Positions 36,601-48,100 of a stretch of 53,957 nucleotides of DNA are shown here, in pieces; the first letter of the stretch is position 1; each line of letters opens with the position of its first letter. The translations under genes were made by a program, and so were the position numbers. The stretch lies in the NCBI GenBank assembly GCA_900618425.1, contig UZAN01040771.1, forward strand, positions 1-53,957, read 5' to 3'. Source of the stretch: Echinostoma caproni. Lineage: Eukaryota > Platyhelminthes > Trematoda > Plagiorchiida > Echinostomatidae. A model generated the notes under the pieces. It saw nothing but the letters and a program-made list of their open reading frames with translations. It made no database searches and had not been told where the DNA came from.

Positions 36601-36890
36601 GAGCAGTCTTGATAAAGTGTGAAATAAGAAGCTTGGAAGCATTGGGCTGCTACTCTGCAGCGTGAATACTAGTGTTGGGAAGCGCGGTCTTGATACTTTC
36701 ACGAGTATGCTCCGGTGTTTATATGTGAAATGGCAAATAGTTTTGTTAAATTATTAGTGGTTGATGGGATAGTATGCTTGCGTTCTACCAGTGGGGCCTT
36801 GGGTTCGATAACCAAGTGAGTCGATGGTGAAATCTGAAAGATTAAATGACGCAACTGAAGGTTAATTGCTGACCCAAAACGAACCGAAAA
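33669..36890. other. Intron 3, first part: small hairpin and tRNA-like fragments only
   Basis: A perfect hairpin ACTGCTCGG/CCGAGCAGT lies at about 34309-34337. CTTGGGTTCGATAACCAAG (36798-36816) looks like a T arm with a B-box, preceded by GATGGGATAGTATGC, suggesting a decayed tRNA-derived SINE. A second weak A/B-box pair may lie at 37030-37080. No coding segment recognised before the transposase remnant. Confidence 0.4.
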
Positions 36891-38040
36891 CCGCAATCTG
36901 AAAACTAACTCAGAGATTTGATACACCATTTTAATATTATCCACCTCCTTATCATCAGATCCTAAATAAGCGATTTCTTCTTCAAGAAGACACTCGTAAG
37001 TAGATACGTAGCGCGCAAAATCTTCCATCAATCCTCTAGTGGTAGCAATACCGGCAGATCCCATGTGGGTTTGAATCGAGCTTTTATGGACGCACAGGCA
37101 TCCGAGCCTGTTTGATCAGATGTATGGCTATGAGAATGTTCATTTCGGCTTTTATGTCGGTCTGCTCATTTTCTAACAAAGATATAAAGTATTCCAGTAA
37201 ATATTTCCAGTACGAACATTTGAAATACCAAGCCATGGCCTGGTCTATTGGCTGTAACACTGAAGACTGGTTTGGAAGTAGCCCTATTAATTTTAGATTC
37301 TAGAGTTTTACGGGTTTGTTATGACAAGCGGCGTTATTTTTAAATAAAAAAAATGGGTCGTTTGATATCGGACGGTCAACTTTATTACAACGGATCGGTG
37401 ATAACTATGCTCCAATCATGCTCGAACAAAGCAGTAAAGTGACTTTTTCTATAGATTTCTTGGCTCCAGAAACTGTTTATCCCTTGAAACCAATGTTCTT
37501 GCAGTGAACTACTTTTAATATTGAGCTGTTTCGTCAGCATTGAACATATCACACTTGGCAGATTCATGGACCAACTGCACCAAACCCACTCGAAATTCGT
37601 CCACTGCATCACGTCAAAATGCTAGTTTCTTACTTCGTAGGACTGATTATCAAATCTGTTTCACCTAGTGCAATGCCAACCTTAGGATGCCTTGAGGCTA
37701 CCGTGACACATTTTTATGCTAGTTCAATCACCTTAGAAGCGATGTTTTCCCCATCATCCATCATGCATTTTCCTGACAATAATGAAGGTCGCATTATGAG
37801 CTGCTTTGAACTGGTCGCTGGTTTCCAGGTGGCATCTTTTCTGAGGTGCTCCAACGTTGACGACTCCGATAATCGTTCGATTGAATATAACGCTACAAAT
37901 AGTATCAGTTGAAATAGCAAATGATTTTGCTACACAGCTCTGAGTTGCTTCTGAATCGAATGTCAATCTTCCTTTTATTAGATTTTTTTAGTTTCTCACT
38001 AGAGCCATTGTTAAGTAAACCGTCGAGATGGCGGCTATTG
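36890..38040 (-). pseudogene. pogo/Tigger-type (CENP-B-like) DDE transposase, dead
   Basis: Minus strand, in order from 38000: a psq-type helix-turn-helix (CVAKSFAISTDTICSVI, about 37925-37875); NADET (first catalytic Asp, about 37550) ending at a stop soon after; KKSIEKVTLLLCSSMIG (about 37455-37400) in another frame; and LLPNQSSVLQPIDQAM (about 37275-37230) followed by a Phe-Lys and aromatic helix. These match the order DNA-binding domain, DDE core, LPPNTTSxxQPxDQ block of Tigger/pogo transposases. A C-terminal acidic region (EEEIAYLGSDDKEVDN, about 36975) may belong to it. Several stops and frameshifts make it a pseudogene. Terminal repeats were not located. Confidence 0.72.
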
Positions 38041-38049
38041 TCTCGAAAC

Positions 38050-39524
38050 TCGACTCATTGCTTTACTGCTTCTTATGCTTCGTGTCAAATGTCTGAGAGC
38101 ATCCTTTTTCCGGTTCTGTTAGTGTGTCAATGAAATTTATCTTTGCATTTTGTTCTCCACCCCGGTCGTTTGACATTGCGAAGGACACAGCTTACTTATT
38201 TGATCCACGGTCTGTCCTGTCTTGAAACATCGAACCGATGAATGCACCACCGGTAGTTGAACTATCTTTTGTAATGCGATTTGGTGGTACCCGGTCTCAC
38301 TTTCTTCACACAAACACATGGTGGTCCGTGAATAGACTTATTTGATTGCAGTATTGCTACCGATCCGGTTCAGTTCAAATAATATAACCGCTCCGAATAT
38401 TGTATGCTTGATTTTCAAACTGTTAAATTCGTATGTGTTTGTCAATGAGCGTTGTATCATGACTAATCATCTGACCATTCAGTTTATCAAGCTGCTGTAG
38501 CATTTTCATTCTCAGTCTAGTGCGTTACTAAAGTTTCCAGAACAAACATCGGTATTTGGAAAACAATTTTCACAGTTTTCACATAGTTCAAGTAGCAACG
38601 TGGCATAAAGAAGAAACCTTTTGCCTACGCTATCCACAGTTATGAATCAAGCATGTGATTCTGGAGATCGCTGCACGGTTTTGCCATTCCTCTTCTCCAT
38701 TTTTCAGAAAATAAGCCACAGAAGTTGACGTATATGTTTGTTTTTTTGGCATATGGCGTGATTCTTTCTGTCTAAGTTCGACTGTTAGTCACGTGAATGA
38801 CATAATTTCGGTTTGTAAAACAAAGTAAGGTATGGAAAAGACATACATACATATGTCATGAAGAAAAATTACCGGAAGTACCAAAATTTCTTCTGAATGG
38901 TTATTTTTTCAACGAGTTTCTCCTACAGAAATTGCAATGTTTGAATATTAGCCTAATGTTTCTTGCGGTTTGGTGCAATTTTCCACAAGTAAAATCTTCC
39001 GCACGACCGACGTGCTCTTAGTAGTCAGTTCCCCAACCTGTCCCAACGAGACCACGGTAACTACTACTAATTTGACATTTTTGTTTGTTTTTAATATCTT
39101 GGAAACGACTTACCAGTGGATGCAAGGTCAAGAGCAAATTTGACGACTCACTTTAAAACCCTTGTAGATAACTAACATGAAAGAGGAGATAAACCACCGA
39201 CATCTCACCAGGGTTCTAACATGAAGTCACATGTGGAATTCCTGTGTGCTGCATTCAATGAACGCATGTGATGCACAGTCATTATGATCTATCACATACA
39301 ACGAAGTTTACACGACTAACAATGGTCTAGATAGTTTTCAGTGTAATTGTGTTCCATTATACTTATCTTTACACTGATGATAAAGGACTCATAAATAACT
39401 GATAAAAGTTTGTTGTATAATTGATGAACTTGATCAAAATGCTGTATATCACACTAATCTTAAACCAAAGAGCATTAATAAATGAATAAATAAAAGCAGA
39501 ACTTTCAACCGCATCAGCTCAATT
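38050..39524. other. Intron 3: no recognised element
   Basis: AT-rich intronic sequence with short open frames. Nothing recognised. Confidence 0.3.
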
Positions 39525-40094
39525 TCAGTTTTTTTTACAACCATTACCCATGCATTTTCGTGCGCGGGGTTCGGCAACTGTCTTTTGGCTGCCCGTTTGG
39601 ATGAAAGAGTAGGAAAAACATAAGAAAGTTGAGAGTAGAGTTGATGAGAAAATGGAAAACTTCAGTAGGTTAACGTTGTAAAGAAATGAAGAAAATGCAC
39701 GAACACCACAGTTTATAAAACTCTGCATTATCACTCACTATCTCTAGCTCTTGATTACAATGCTCGCGTTGTACCCATCCGGAAAGCCGAACGCGGCCTA
39801 TGTGAACAAGTTTCTTGGTCAGGGTTTTCATCCTCTCATGCCGGGTCTTAGTCTCACCACCGATTAATTTTTCCACTTATCACCTGCCCCGGAAAATAAC
39901 GCTTGCCGTGGGAATCTATTCGGTTACGTGCGCAATATATGCCCCGAAAAAAGCAGTCTATGGAGGTTGACCAGTGGCTTTAATGGACGACCGCGGTTAC
40001 CTAAAACTCTGCGCCTAACCTGAGCATTGCTTGTCCGGTTTCCCCACCAGGCTCGTGCAATGTGGCGTAGAGAACGGTGTTCAAACACCGACAG

Positions 40095-40550
40095 TCTACT
40101 TTTATCTTAGCAAGTCTCATTACGTATTGTGTTTTTTTTCACCGGGTAGTGAACAAACGTGCTGTCAACGCAATAACAAAAACAACCAGAACAGAAAAAG
40201 GAGGTACTGGGGTACAACACAGAGAGAAATGAGGATCAGACAATTTTAGTGAACAACAAAAATTGCTTTCACCGTACACTTTTTGATATTTTTGTGTCAT
40301 TTTATCGTTTTTACGAGACACGCAATTTCAACAGACAGACCGCATAGTACGCGCGCCACTGTCTCCTATTCTGGACCATATTTCTCAGCCTCTTTAACCA
40401 ACAACAATACTCATCCCTTGGCCCCCAAGCTGAAAGACGGGCTGCACCAACTGAAGGCAAAGCCATTTCACGATCTATCCTCTACGGCTCTTGATCCAGC
40501 CTTTCAAGCACGTGCAGAGGACGCGAAAAGGTAGACGAAGGGAAGGGATA
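40095..40550. other. Interrupting segment within the LINE copy, origin unknown
   Basis: Left of 40095 the LINE continues as its C-terminal region and right of 40550 as its RT end, but this segment does not read as the expected connecting YGCETW region. It may be an insertion or diverged sequence. An 83-codon open frame (40283-40534, plus) has no domain I recognise. Confidence 0.4.
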
Positions 40551-40970
40551 CGCAAAACATGATAAAGAGATTAGAAACGGTGTAGGGCGAACGGCGGTGA
40601 TACACATCCTTCGCCTAAGAAGCAGTCCGATGTCATGGCGACGCCAGAATTGTCGCAGATTGGCAAAAACTGCTCTAACTTTCACCATTCGTGTTATGTT
40701 ATCCCCAACACTAACTGTTGTTGCGATCAAGCCTCTGAAGTACTTAAAACTATCGTCCACATCCGGCTGATCATCACAGAGGGTGAGTGGAGGCAGAAAC
40801 TCCCTCCAGTATTGAACAAACACTTTGCACTTTTATGGTGCAAAACACGTCGTTCCTGGAGGCCTTTTTCCCCAGTCGGTTTGAACTTTGTTGGACTGCC
40901 TGAGCGTTGCCTCCCAGCACGGCGATGTCATCGAGACATTCCAACCGGACAAAGTAGAAAATCTTCTATT

Positions 40971-41219
40971 TAAACGTAAATGTTTGGATTAGCCCATTCG
41001 GTTTCTTCCCAAGCACCAGACACTGGTGATGATCTTGGATGTAGGTTTCACTGCTTGGGAGATCAGTAATTCCCCACGGGGCAACTCGAACCGCGGTTCG
41101 AGTTCTGAGTTCCGGACAGGGACACAAAACTTATGCACTACTGACTAGTCCCAAAAACGAAAAAAACAGCTGTCCAGTGCTGTGCGTCTGTCATTACAAA
41201 CATTTCCATCGCGTTTAAA
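40971..41219 (+). mobile_element. Hammerhead-bearing element, copy B, inserted in a LINE with 15-bp duplication
   Basis: The element starts TTAAACG and ends CGTTTAA, an inverted terminal match. It is flanked by TAGAAAATCTTCTAT (40956-40970) and TAGAAAATCCTCTAT (41220-41234), a 14/15 direct duplication inside the LINE RT. Inside: GGATTAGCCCATTCGG and TGATGATCTTGGATG blocks shared with copies A and C; a perfect palindrome at 41083-41104 centred on CCGCGG carrying a B-box-like GGTTCGAGTTC on both strands; then a hammerhead. The ribozyme module is inverted relative to the left block when compared with copies A and C. Confidence 0.75.
41135..41180 (+). ncRNA. Hammerhead ribozyme motif, copy B (degraded)
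   Basis: Plus strand: GCACTA, CTGACTA (G8 is T), GTCCC, then an A-rich stretch without a stem II partner, palindromic CAGCTG (41167-41172), TC and CAGTGC (41175-41180). Stem I pairs 5 of 6. The lost G8 and collapsed stem II predict no activity, but descent from the same family is clear. Confidence 0.65.
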
Positions 41220-42165
41220 TAGAAAATCCTCTATTGCAAACTTGAAGAGGGCAGCTTTATCGAACTCCACTGTAGACGACGAAGAGTAGCGAAAGTTGGC
41301 CATAGACCCTAATCCCATCTGAAGCATGACGATACGACTCTTTGAGGATCGGCTCACGCTTCTCAGTTACTCCATTTCTAAACAAAAAGTTTCTACGGAC
41401 AGAATCGAAGGCCGCAGGCATGTCTAAAAAAACAATGACCTTTGATAGTCATTACGGTGCTTTAACGGAGGGTGAAGATCTGATTGATGCATCCACGACC
41501 GGCACGAAATCCAGCGTGATCCTTGCAGGTCTATCTTCATGCACATTGTACAGTCGGCGGAGAATGATGGACGTAAACAGTTTCGATGATTTGGGGATCA
41601 GGTTGATGCTCCTATGATTGGCGCAGCCACTGAGAGTAGGCCCTTTTAAAAGAAGGGGACTGCAATCGATTCTCCTTAAGGCGAGGGGATCTGCTCAGTG
41701 TGTCAGAATTTAGAGAACAAAGCCACCAATTCTCTTACAAAACTTTTTCCCACCATCTTTGAACAGAGTTTGGGTAAGGCCGTCGGAGCCCGAGCTCTGT
41801 GTTACATCCCAAGACAGGGATCCCCTTACGGATTCCCGCCTCAGAAAGTGGGTCTGTTGAAACAGACCATGAGACGTGTGCCGGAATAGCTGTGAGAAGC
41901 TGACGCTGGTTACTAGCTGAACTATGCCTCGAATCACTCTACTCAGTGTGCAAGAAATCGCAGTTGATTGTGAATGGGTGCTTCGTCAGATTCGCTGGTC
42001 GTTTTGCTCACATCCAAGGCTTTCTTATCGGTGACCCGGATGAGATAAAACAGCCTATGGCAACTTACCATACCGCAGCACTACTGCTGCAACGCTGCTT
42101 ACTTTGCACGAAGCTGAGTCACTGCACGTATTCTATTGTCGACTGGAATCCAGTGTAGGATTCGT

Positions 42166-43089
42166 GCCCACGCCAGAAAGACCGGAAGCCCCGACCCCAG
42201 GGTCCTCAGAGAGGCGTAGGTGGGTTTGATGGGAACGTCATTCAGCGAATGGAGCTTGAGTCTTCAATGCGAGTTTCTTGGATGGAACACACCTCGATGT
42301 CTAGGGTCTCGAGCCCACGAATTAAACACGCCCGTTGTGCAATACGCATCGGAGTACGCACATTAAATGCGGTTAGTTTGAAGAGGAACAGAGGACGAAT
42401 AAGGTCTTCAGCTGTTGGGGGATTCGATGGAACTTGGACGGAAGTTGAGGTGGGGCGCGAGAAAAAGACGACAGGGTTTACATTCGAGGCACTAGTGTTA
42501 ACATGATCGTCTGAAGAACTCGATAGAGGTGGTTTGCGAGGGACTTGCAGGTATAAAGGGGAGGTTGGGGGAAGATGGGGCTGGGGAAGCTCTGGAGTTG
42601 AGATTGGTAATAATACCCGAATTCATGAGTGTATGGATTTCGGGCTGTTGTACTACTCGATCGCTCGATTCAGCGTCGGCCTTGTTTCGAGGGTTCACTT
42701 CAGCCTTTACGCAACAAAGCGCGGGCTGCAACACAACAGGGCTGCTCCAGATGAGCCGGTGACCAGTATTTGGTTCATTCGCCTATTCCATAAGGTCTTG
42801 CCGAACCTTGGATCTCCATATGGGGCAATAGCCTTATCTAGTGGCGGGCCACACTCCCCCACGTCACAGCACTGCTCAAACATGTGTCAAATTTTGTGTG
42901 GAGATCCATTGCAAGAAAGTAAACCCTTCACATTCTTGAGCACTGCCGCTGATCGTCCGCGACCACTTATTCGGGGCTCTTAAGCCCACCCTGTTCATGG
43001 TTAGCCGCGAGATGACGGCCGTTCCCCTATCTGTGACCTGGGGACGCGCTTGGAAGCGTTTAGCTTTGCTTTCTCGAGAAGTTTCACCA
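42166..43089 (+). other. Junction region between two opposed LINEs
   Basis: A plus-strand segment near 42335-42400 reads AIRIGVRTLNAVSLK, similar to the start of a LINE endonuclease domain (IRIGxxNVRTLN type), but it breaks down soon after. Open frames of up to 149 codons at 42498-42983 on both strands show no domain. Possibly 5' and internally deleted parts of the plus-strand LINE that follows. Confidence 0.35.
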
Positions 43090-43890
43090 AGTGGGTCTGC
43101 AAAATTAGAACTCATTGTTGGTTGCATAGTTTAACCACATTCAATAGATATCGGCGACGTGACGTGCCACTAAAGTTGAAAAGTCGCATATACTGCGTCA
43201 CTGTACAATCAGTTCTGCTTTACGGTTGTGAGGCCTTGAATTTGCGGGTAGAAGACACCCGTCGTTTAACAGTGTTCGACAATCGATGCTTACGTAGTCT
43301 GGCCCAAGTGGGATGGAGTGAGCGGGTTAGTAACTTAGAGGTAAGTCGTCGGGTGTTTGGGAATGCATCGCACAAGAACTCGCTATCTCATCGAATCCAG
43401 CTCAGTAGGCTCCGTTGGTTAGGACACGTTTTGCGTATGTCCGACGGTCGCCTACCGCAGAGCTCCTTGTTTGTAGTGGCAGTTACAGGCCTGAGAAAGC
43501 CACATGGAGGTCAGCAGATGACGTGGAGACGAGGCATGAAGAAACGCACAGAGCGATTGGGTAGAGTAGGTGTCTCTCGTCTTCCGGGTTGGGGTCCAAA
43601 AGTCTCCCAAACGGCATGGTTGGAGACACTGAAGGTCATGGCTGCGAACCGACAGCAATGGCGATCATGCTGTCACGTCTTATCAGACCAGAATGCTTAA
43701 ACTAGTGTGTATGCACAGTTGGGCTGTGTACTCTGTGTGTTGGCCATAGAGGTTCGCTTTCTTTTCCCGTACCTAAAAATAGACCCTATCCCTGTCCGCC
43801 TTACGCATTCTTATCTTGTATGCATTATGAGTTTGGCAGCGATCAGTGAAGTTGGTTTCACTGTATTACGCTGTACAATGATGATGATGA
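43090..43890 (+). mobile_element. Second RTE-like LINE: C-terminal ORF and 3' UTR
   Basis: A plus-strand open frame to 43697 contains RRRDVPLKLKSRIYCVTV, QSVLLYGCEALNLRVED, TVFDNRCLRSLAQVGW, LSRLRWLGHVLRMSDGRLP, GGQQMTWRRGMK, and WLETLKVMAANRQQWRSC, then a stop. This is the post-RT region of an RTE-type ORF, intact over about 200 codons and so younger than the other copies. The 3' UTR ends in a (TGA)n tail (ATGATGATGATGATATC, about 43879-43895), typical of RTE elements. Its C-terminus and UTR differ from the 39.5-kb family, so it is a second LINE family. Confidence 0.85.
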
Positions 43891-43895
43891 TATCG

Positions 43896-44940
43896 AAATT
43901 CTAAATTCACAGACTGTTTTTCTCAGCAAGCCCCATGTGAAAGACCGGGACAGGTTCAAGGAATTAGTGTTTCACCATGCAAATCCGTTGAGTTCTTCCG
44001 TTCTGCCATAATAATATTATTCGTGCATGTGGTCTGGAATTGAAGATCGCAAAAACCACCATCGATTAGATTACAATCTTCAATTGAACTGCATTTTTCA
44101 GTTTGATTATAATAATAAGGAAAAATACAGCTGTTTTTTTGAAACCGGATTTTACCATGTGAATATGATAACTTCCGCCTAACTGGTCGTGTCACACGCC
44201 TGAGAATTTCCGGGCCGCTTGTCTATCCGGCTTTGCCTCTCGCGTCTCGAATAAACTTTCACTTCTGATCTAGGGATTTTGTGAGCAGCATCAGTTGCGT
44301 TTTCAGGCTACGGATTGATTTCTCTGTTTCATTCGGTCAACAAATAGGTCTATAAATTGCAGAATATTTCGGATCAGACAAATGTCTACCATAACTTTAC
44401 CTGCTTTGTTCGTTGTTCATCAGTAAAGCCAAGGAGCTAGAGGTATGCATGATAAGAATTAAGCGACCCGTTGAATGGCAGTGATTAAAGAAACCAAATG
44501 ACTAAAGGATAACTGAACAAAACGTCACCTGTTTACCGTAATTGATCATCGGTCCCAGACTACATTGTTCCTGTGCCCACTCGGGCGGTCTCAGTCTTAT
44601 CTTAACAAACCGACCCGATGCCAAAGGGCTGTAAATTAGTTCGCTCTCTAACCGTCGTTGTAAGCCCATCACCATAAGGGAACCAAGAGGTGTCTATAAC
44701 AGTGTTTTAATTTTGCATACCGAACTCTCTCTGAAATTGACTGGCACGAATTACCCATCAAACTTACCCATTTTCATGGAGTTTATATTTCACAAATTGT
44801 TGGTTAGTTTGTTTCATATATCTGCGATGTCTTTGTGTCTAAACGAGTATGAATAGTATCTGCCTATATGACTTTCAAATGAGAAAGATTTTTCCAAACC
44901 TAGCACGACTGCACGAAAATCATTACACTCGAACTTATAC
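43896..44940. other. Intron 3: no recognised element
   Basis: Intronic sequence with short open frames only. Confidence 0.3.
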
Positions 44941-44944
44941 GTTG

Positions 44945-45150
44945 TGTTGGGCTTCCGGTTTTGGGACCTCGGGATCAATCTAACTGATAGTGATAGATAC
45001 TGAGTGCTGTAGCTGTCTATCTCAAACAGTGGCAGTCGTGCATCCACTTAATTTTCTCGTAAGGTTAGTTGAGCTGCATTCTTTGTGTTTACCTCTGTAC
45101 TGCTTCTTGTGCTCTCCTTTTACTCAGTGCCCATTCATCCCAAAGAGCTC
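44945..45150 (+). mobile_element. Degenerate LINE 3'-end fragment
   Basis: GGGACCTCGGGATCAATCTA, then TAGTGATAGATACTGAGTG and CAGTGGCAGTCGTGCATCC follow the order of the LINE C-terminus at 2700-2800 (GGGACCTCGGGATGATCGTA, AGAGACACTGAG, CAGTGGTGTTCGTGCATC). It lacks a clear 3' UTR block. Old copy. Confidence 0.6.
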
Positions 45151-48100
45151 CCGAACAAGTAGTAACCTATACCACTTCGCGAAAGCGTGATCCCCGTAGA
45201 AATTAAAACTGAAACACTGGAATCCAGTGTTTAGGGGAATAATAGGAGATCAAGACTGACATCTGCCAAATATGCTTTCTGTCTGCCCGACTAGACGTTT
45301 CACCGTCCGGTCGCCGGATAAGATAGACAGATCGAAGAACCAATGCTTTTGGCTGTCAGTTGGTAAATGCTCATACATAAAGGCCAATAAATTCGTTGAC
45401 TAACGCGTTCGTTGTTTTATTAGTCATGGCTGAGGTTCTCAGACATATGCATGTAGACAATGATTTATCCGTATCTGTCCGAAACGAATGCTTGATTTTA
45501 TAAACGTTTTCCGGTGAATCTTATTTGCATAAATGAACACAGAAAAAATGTGTAAACCGGACTTTCAAGCTGTCTGAAGTTTTCATTCACCATCTTCCCA
45601 ACGAAACAGCGTTTCCTCTTCACGGTATACATAGAAAAGACAACGAGACGATATCCTTTTCTCCAGCATAAAAACGGCAGAAAATATTTCTTTTTTCGTC
45701 TGCGGGCTCCTTGCCACTCGTTCATTTCAATCTGTGAGTAGTTTCGCGTCATTTAATTGAAAGCAATTTACATATTTTATTTCTCGTAGGTCATCCAAGC
45801 CGGATTGTTTTTCCATCACACACACACACGATTAGATAGATAGTTGTGCGTGTTTATCGATGTTAGCTTTGTGAGTGTTTGTTGCGACACAAGTATGCAA
45901 TAATTTATGCGTTCCAGCCCACCAGGGGACAGCTGGGTTTGGTTGTTTTATTTATCAATCCTATCCCCATCCACCCTCATCCTCACTGACCCGTCTTGTG
46001 CGTCGTGTGCTGTGCGCAATCACGCACTTTCATAATGTCGTGCATTCGTCTGACATTTTCCAATCCCACATATAAGTACTGCAATGGGATGCTTCTACAG
46101 AAATCTGATTTTGTTTCGCGTTATGTCACCAGTTTTCTTGACCCTCAACAATTTGGCCAACATGGACGAATGGGTTTGACAAACGACTACACATTAACCC
46201 ATATGTCAACTTTCAAAATGATTGATACATCAGAAAGTATATTTCAAAATGAGTTATTCAAACGAGTCAATAAACGGCTGAATTTCGAAATTAGGCGTCT
46301 TCCTTCTAAAAAGAAAAGTGGAGGTTGGTTTGATTCGCCAAGTGGGATTACTAATGCCCACACCATCTGACGTCCGCCAATGAAAATTAATAAATTTTAA
46401 TTGAATTAATGAATACCAACTGATGGACAGGTACTCGGTGGTCAAGTGTTTTCTCTGTTTCCATACAGAATTATTAAATCAACGATAGATGATTGAATCT
46501 TCCGTTTACCTGGCCACTGGTAGTTCACCTAGGGGAGTTGGCCAAAAACCCTGATTCCAAACCAACCAAGAAGAGGCGTGCGAACCAAACACTCCTTCCG
46601 GGTTATGGCAGTGGTCACCGGCTCGATTGGGCATCGAGGTATATTAGACACCTTGGACGCTTGACCCCATCCAAAGGGCCTATGAACTGAACACCAGCCT
46701 CCAATAAACTGCGGTTTTCACACACCGCCCCACTGCCTTGCGGGTCAGGTTTTGGCTAGCCGAANGAAAATTCATCTGCCTTGGTCTGGGCAACCTGGCA
46801 GTATTCAGCCCACAAACAAATCAAGGAACGTTTTTCTTTTTCATAAAGATTCTTGTAACATGATGTGCTTGGCACACAGTCTGTCCTCAGACCAGTGTTT
46901 GAAAAGATATAAAATATATTACCTTACATCCACACGGTTTGTTTGATCAAAGACAGACGGCATTGTGTGAAGTAAATGAAGGTAACAAACGTTGATCCTT
47001 GGGTATCTACTCGTTTTTCGTGTGAATCTAGCATTGTATTCCATGCCCTTGTTCTGGTAACCACATCTCTTTTCCCGCTCAATATTTGCTGTATTGGTTC
47101 GTCAGCAGATAGCCATACAGACCGNACTGCCTAACTAAAAATGTACATAAAAGTCGTCGCGGAGTCAATAACATTACTGCCCACCGTATAGTATTTAGAT
47201 GTCTGCGTTTTATTGTTTTTAGTCTTGCTTTTTCGGGGATTGGCTTTGAGGTGACGCATTTGTTGAAGTCTGAAACACATCACGTATTATACCAGAGGCA
47301 TTTATTAGACAGTACAAAACAATTCAAAAATGGTGAATAGGCGTTGTCTGCAACACATATTCGTGGTATTTTCCCGTCTGTACTCGCGACCGAAGCGGTT
47401 CCTCTCGAAGCTTTGATTACTGTGAGCTAATAATACACCGTTTTGACTAGCGCGTTTTCACAAATAAAACTGGCCTTCATCAGTGTCGGTGCATTCGTTT
47501 TATTCACTGTCATTCTGTCTGTGGGTCTACTTTGCAGGTTAGTTGATGAGTTATTATATCGGTGTTCCTGCCAAGTTTCATCGGTCTGCTTTGAGAACAG
47601 TCATCGCTGTTCCTCTTTTCGTATGGACAATGATGCAGTTTTTCTGTGCAAGCCTGCTACAACTTGTTCTATATTGACTACTGTCCCAGAATTTAGATTT
47701 GAGCTGCTTGGCATCTTTCTGGTTCGTATCAGACAGCTCACAAATCTGAACGAATCACACTTTGTTGCTTCTCCTTAGAGGTGGTACAGAATCGGCTTTT
47801 ATTCAGTTGTTCTAGAGCTATATTTGACGCGCAGTTGTCCGATAGTGTTGAGAAACAAACATCAAGCTATAGGTTTTCTTTCAACGCGTGTTCTGAGTAT
47901 TACAGTGGAAGTATCTCATAAACACCAAACAATATCGTTCTTTCGATACTAGTTTTGTGTTTCATTGTAATGTCTGTTTTATTGTTCTCTGTAGTAAGTG
48001 GAATATCCGTACCCCCGCTGCACATGATACTTCAAAGTTTCTCACCTGGACAACTATCCGATTTTGTCCATTTGTGAATGATACAGCGCTTCGCTGGTTT

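Larger units (their letters stand above)
39525..42165 (-). mobile_element. RTE-like LINE, 2.6-kb copy with linker, RT, C-terminus and 3' UTR; interrupted
   Basis: The minus strand from 42165 leftwards reads: FYLIRVTDKKALDV (about 42060) and PIHNQLRFLAH (about 41965), the linker before RT; SGSDGLTQTLFKDGGKKFC (about 41790); INLIPKSSKLFTSIILRRLY (about 41615-41555); AGFRAGRGCINQIFTLR (about 41515); an aspartate motif region LDDIAVLGGNAQAVQ (about 40935), which replaces the usual YADDI; LTLCDDQPDVDDSFKYFRGL; and AVFANLRQFWRRHDIGL. The C-terminal KKLVHIGRVRLSGW (about 39825) and the conserved 3' UTR to 39525 complete it. Hammerhead element B is inserted at 40971-41219, and an unrelated or diverged segment occupies about 40095-40550. 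Many frameshifts; not functional. It opposes the LINE at 43090-43890. Confidence 0.82.

Noticed and set aside
36755..37085. Two tRNA-like stretches in intron 3 as functional tRNAs
   Set aside because: Only a T-arm-like hairpin and weak A-boxes; no acceptor stem could be formed.
42498..42983. Open frames of 78-149 codons on both strands between the LINEs
   Set aside because: No domain; lies in decayed LINE sequence.
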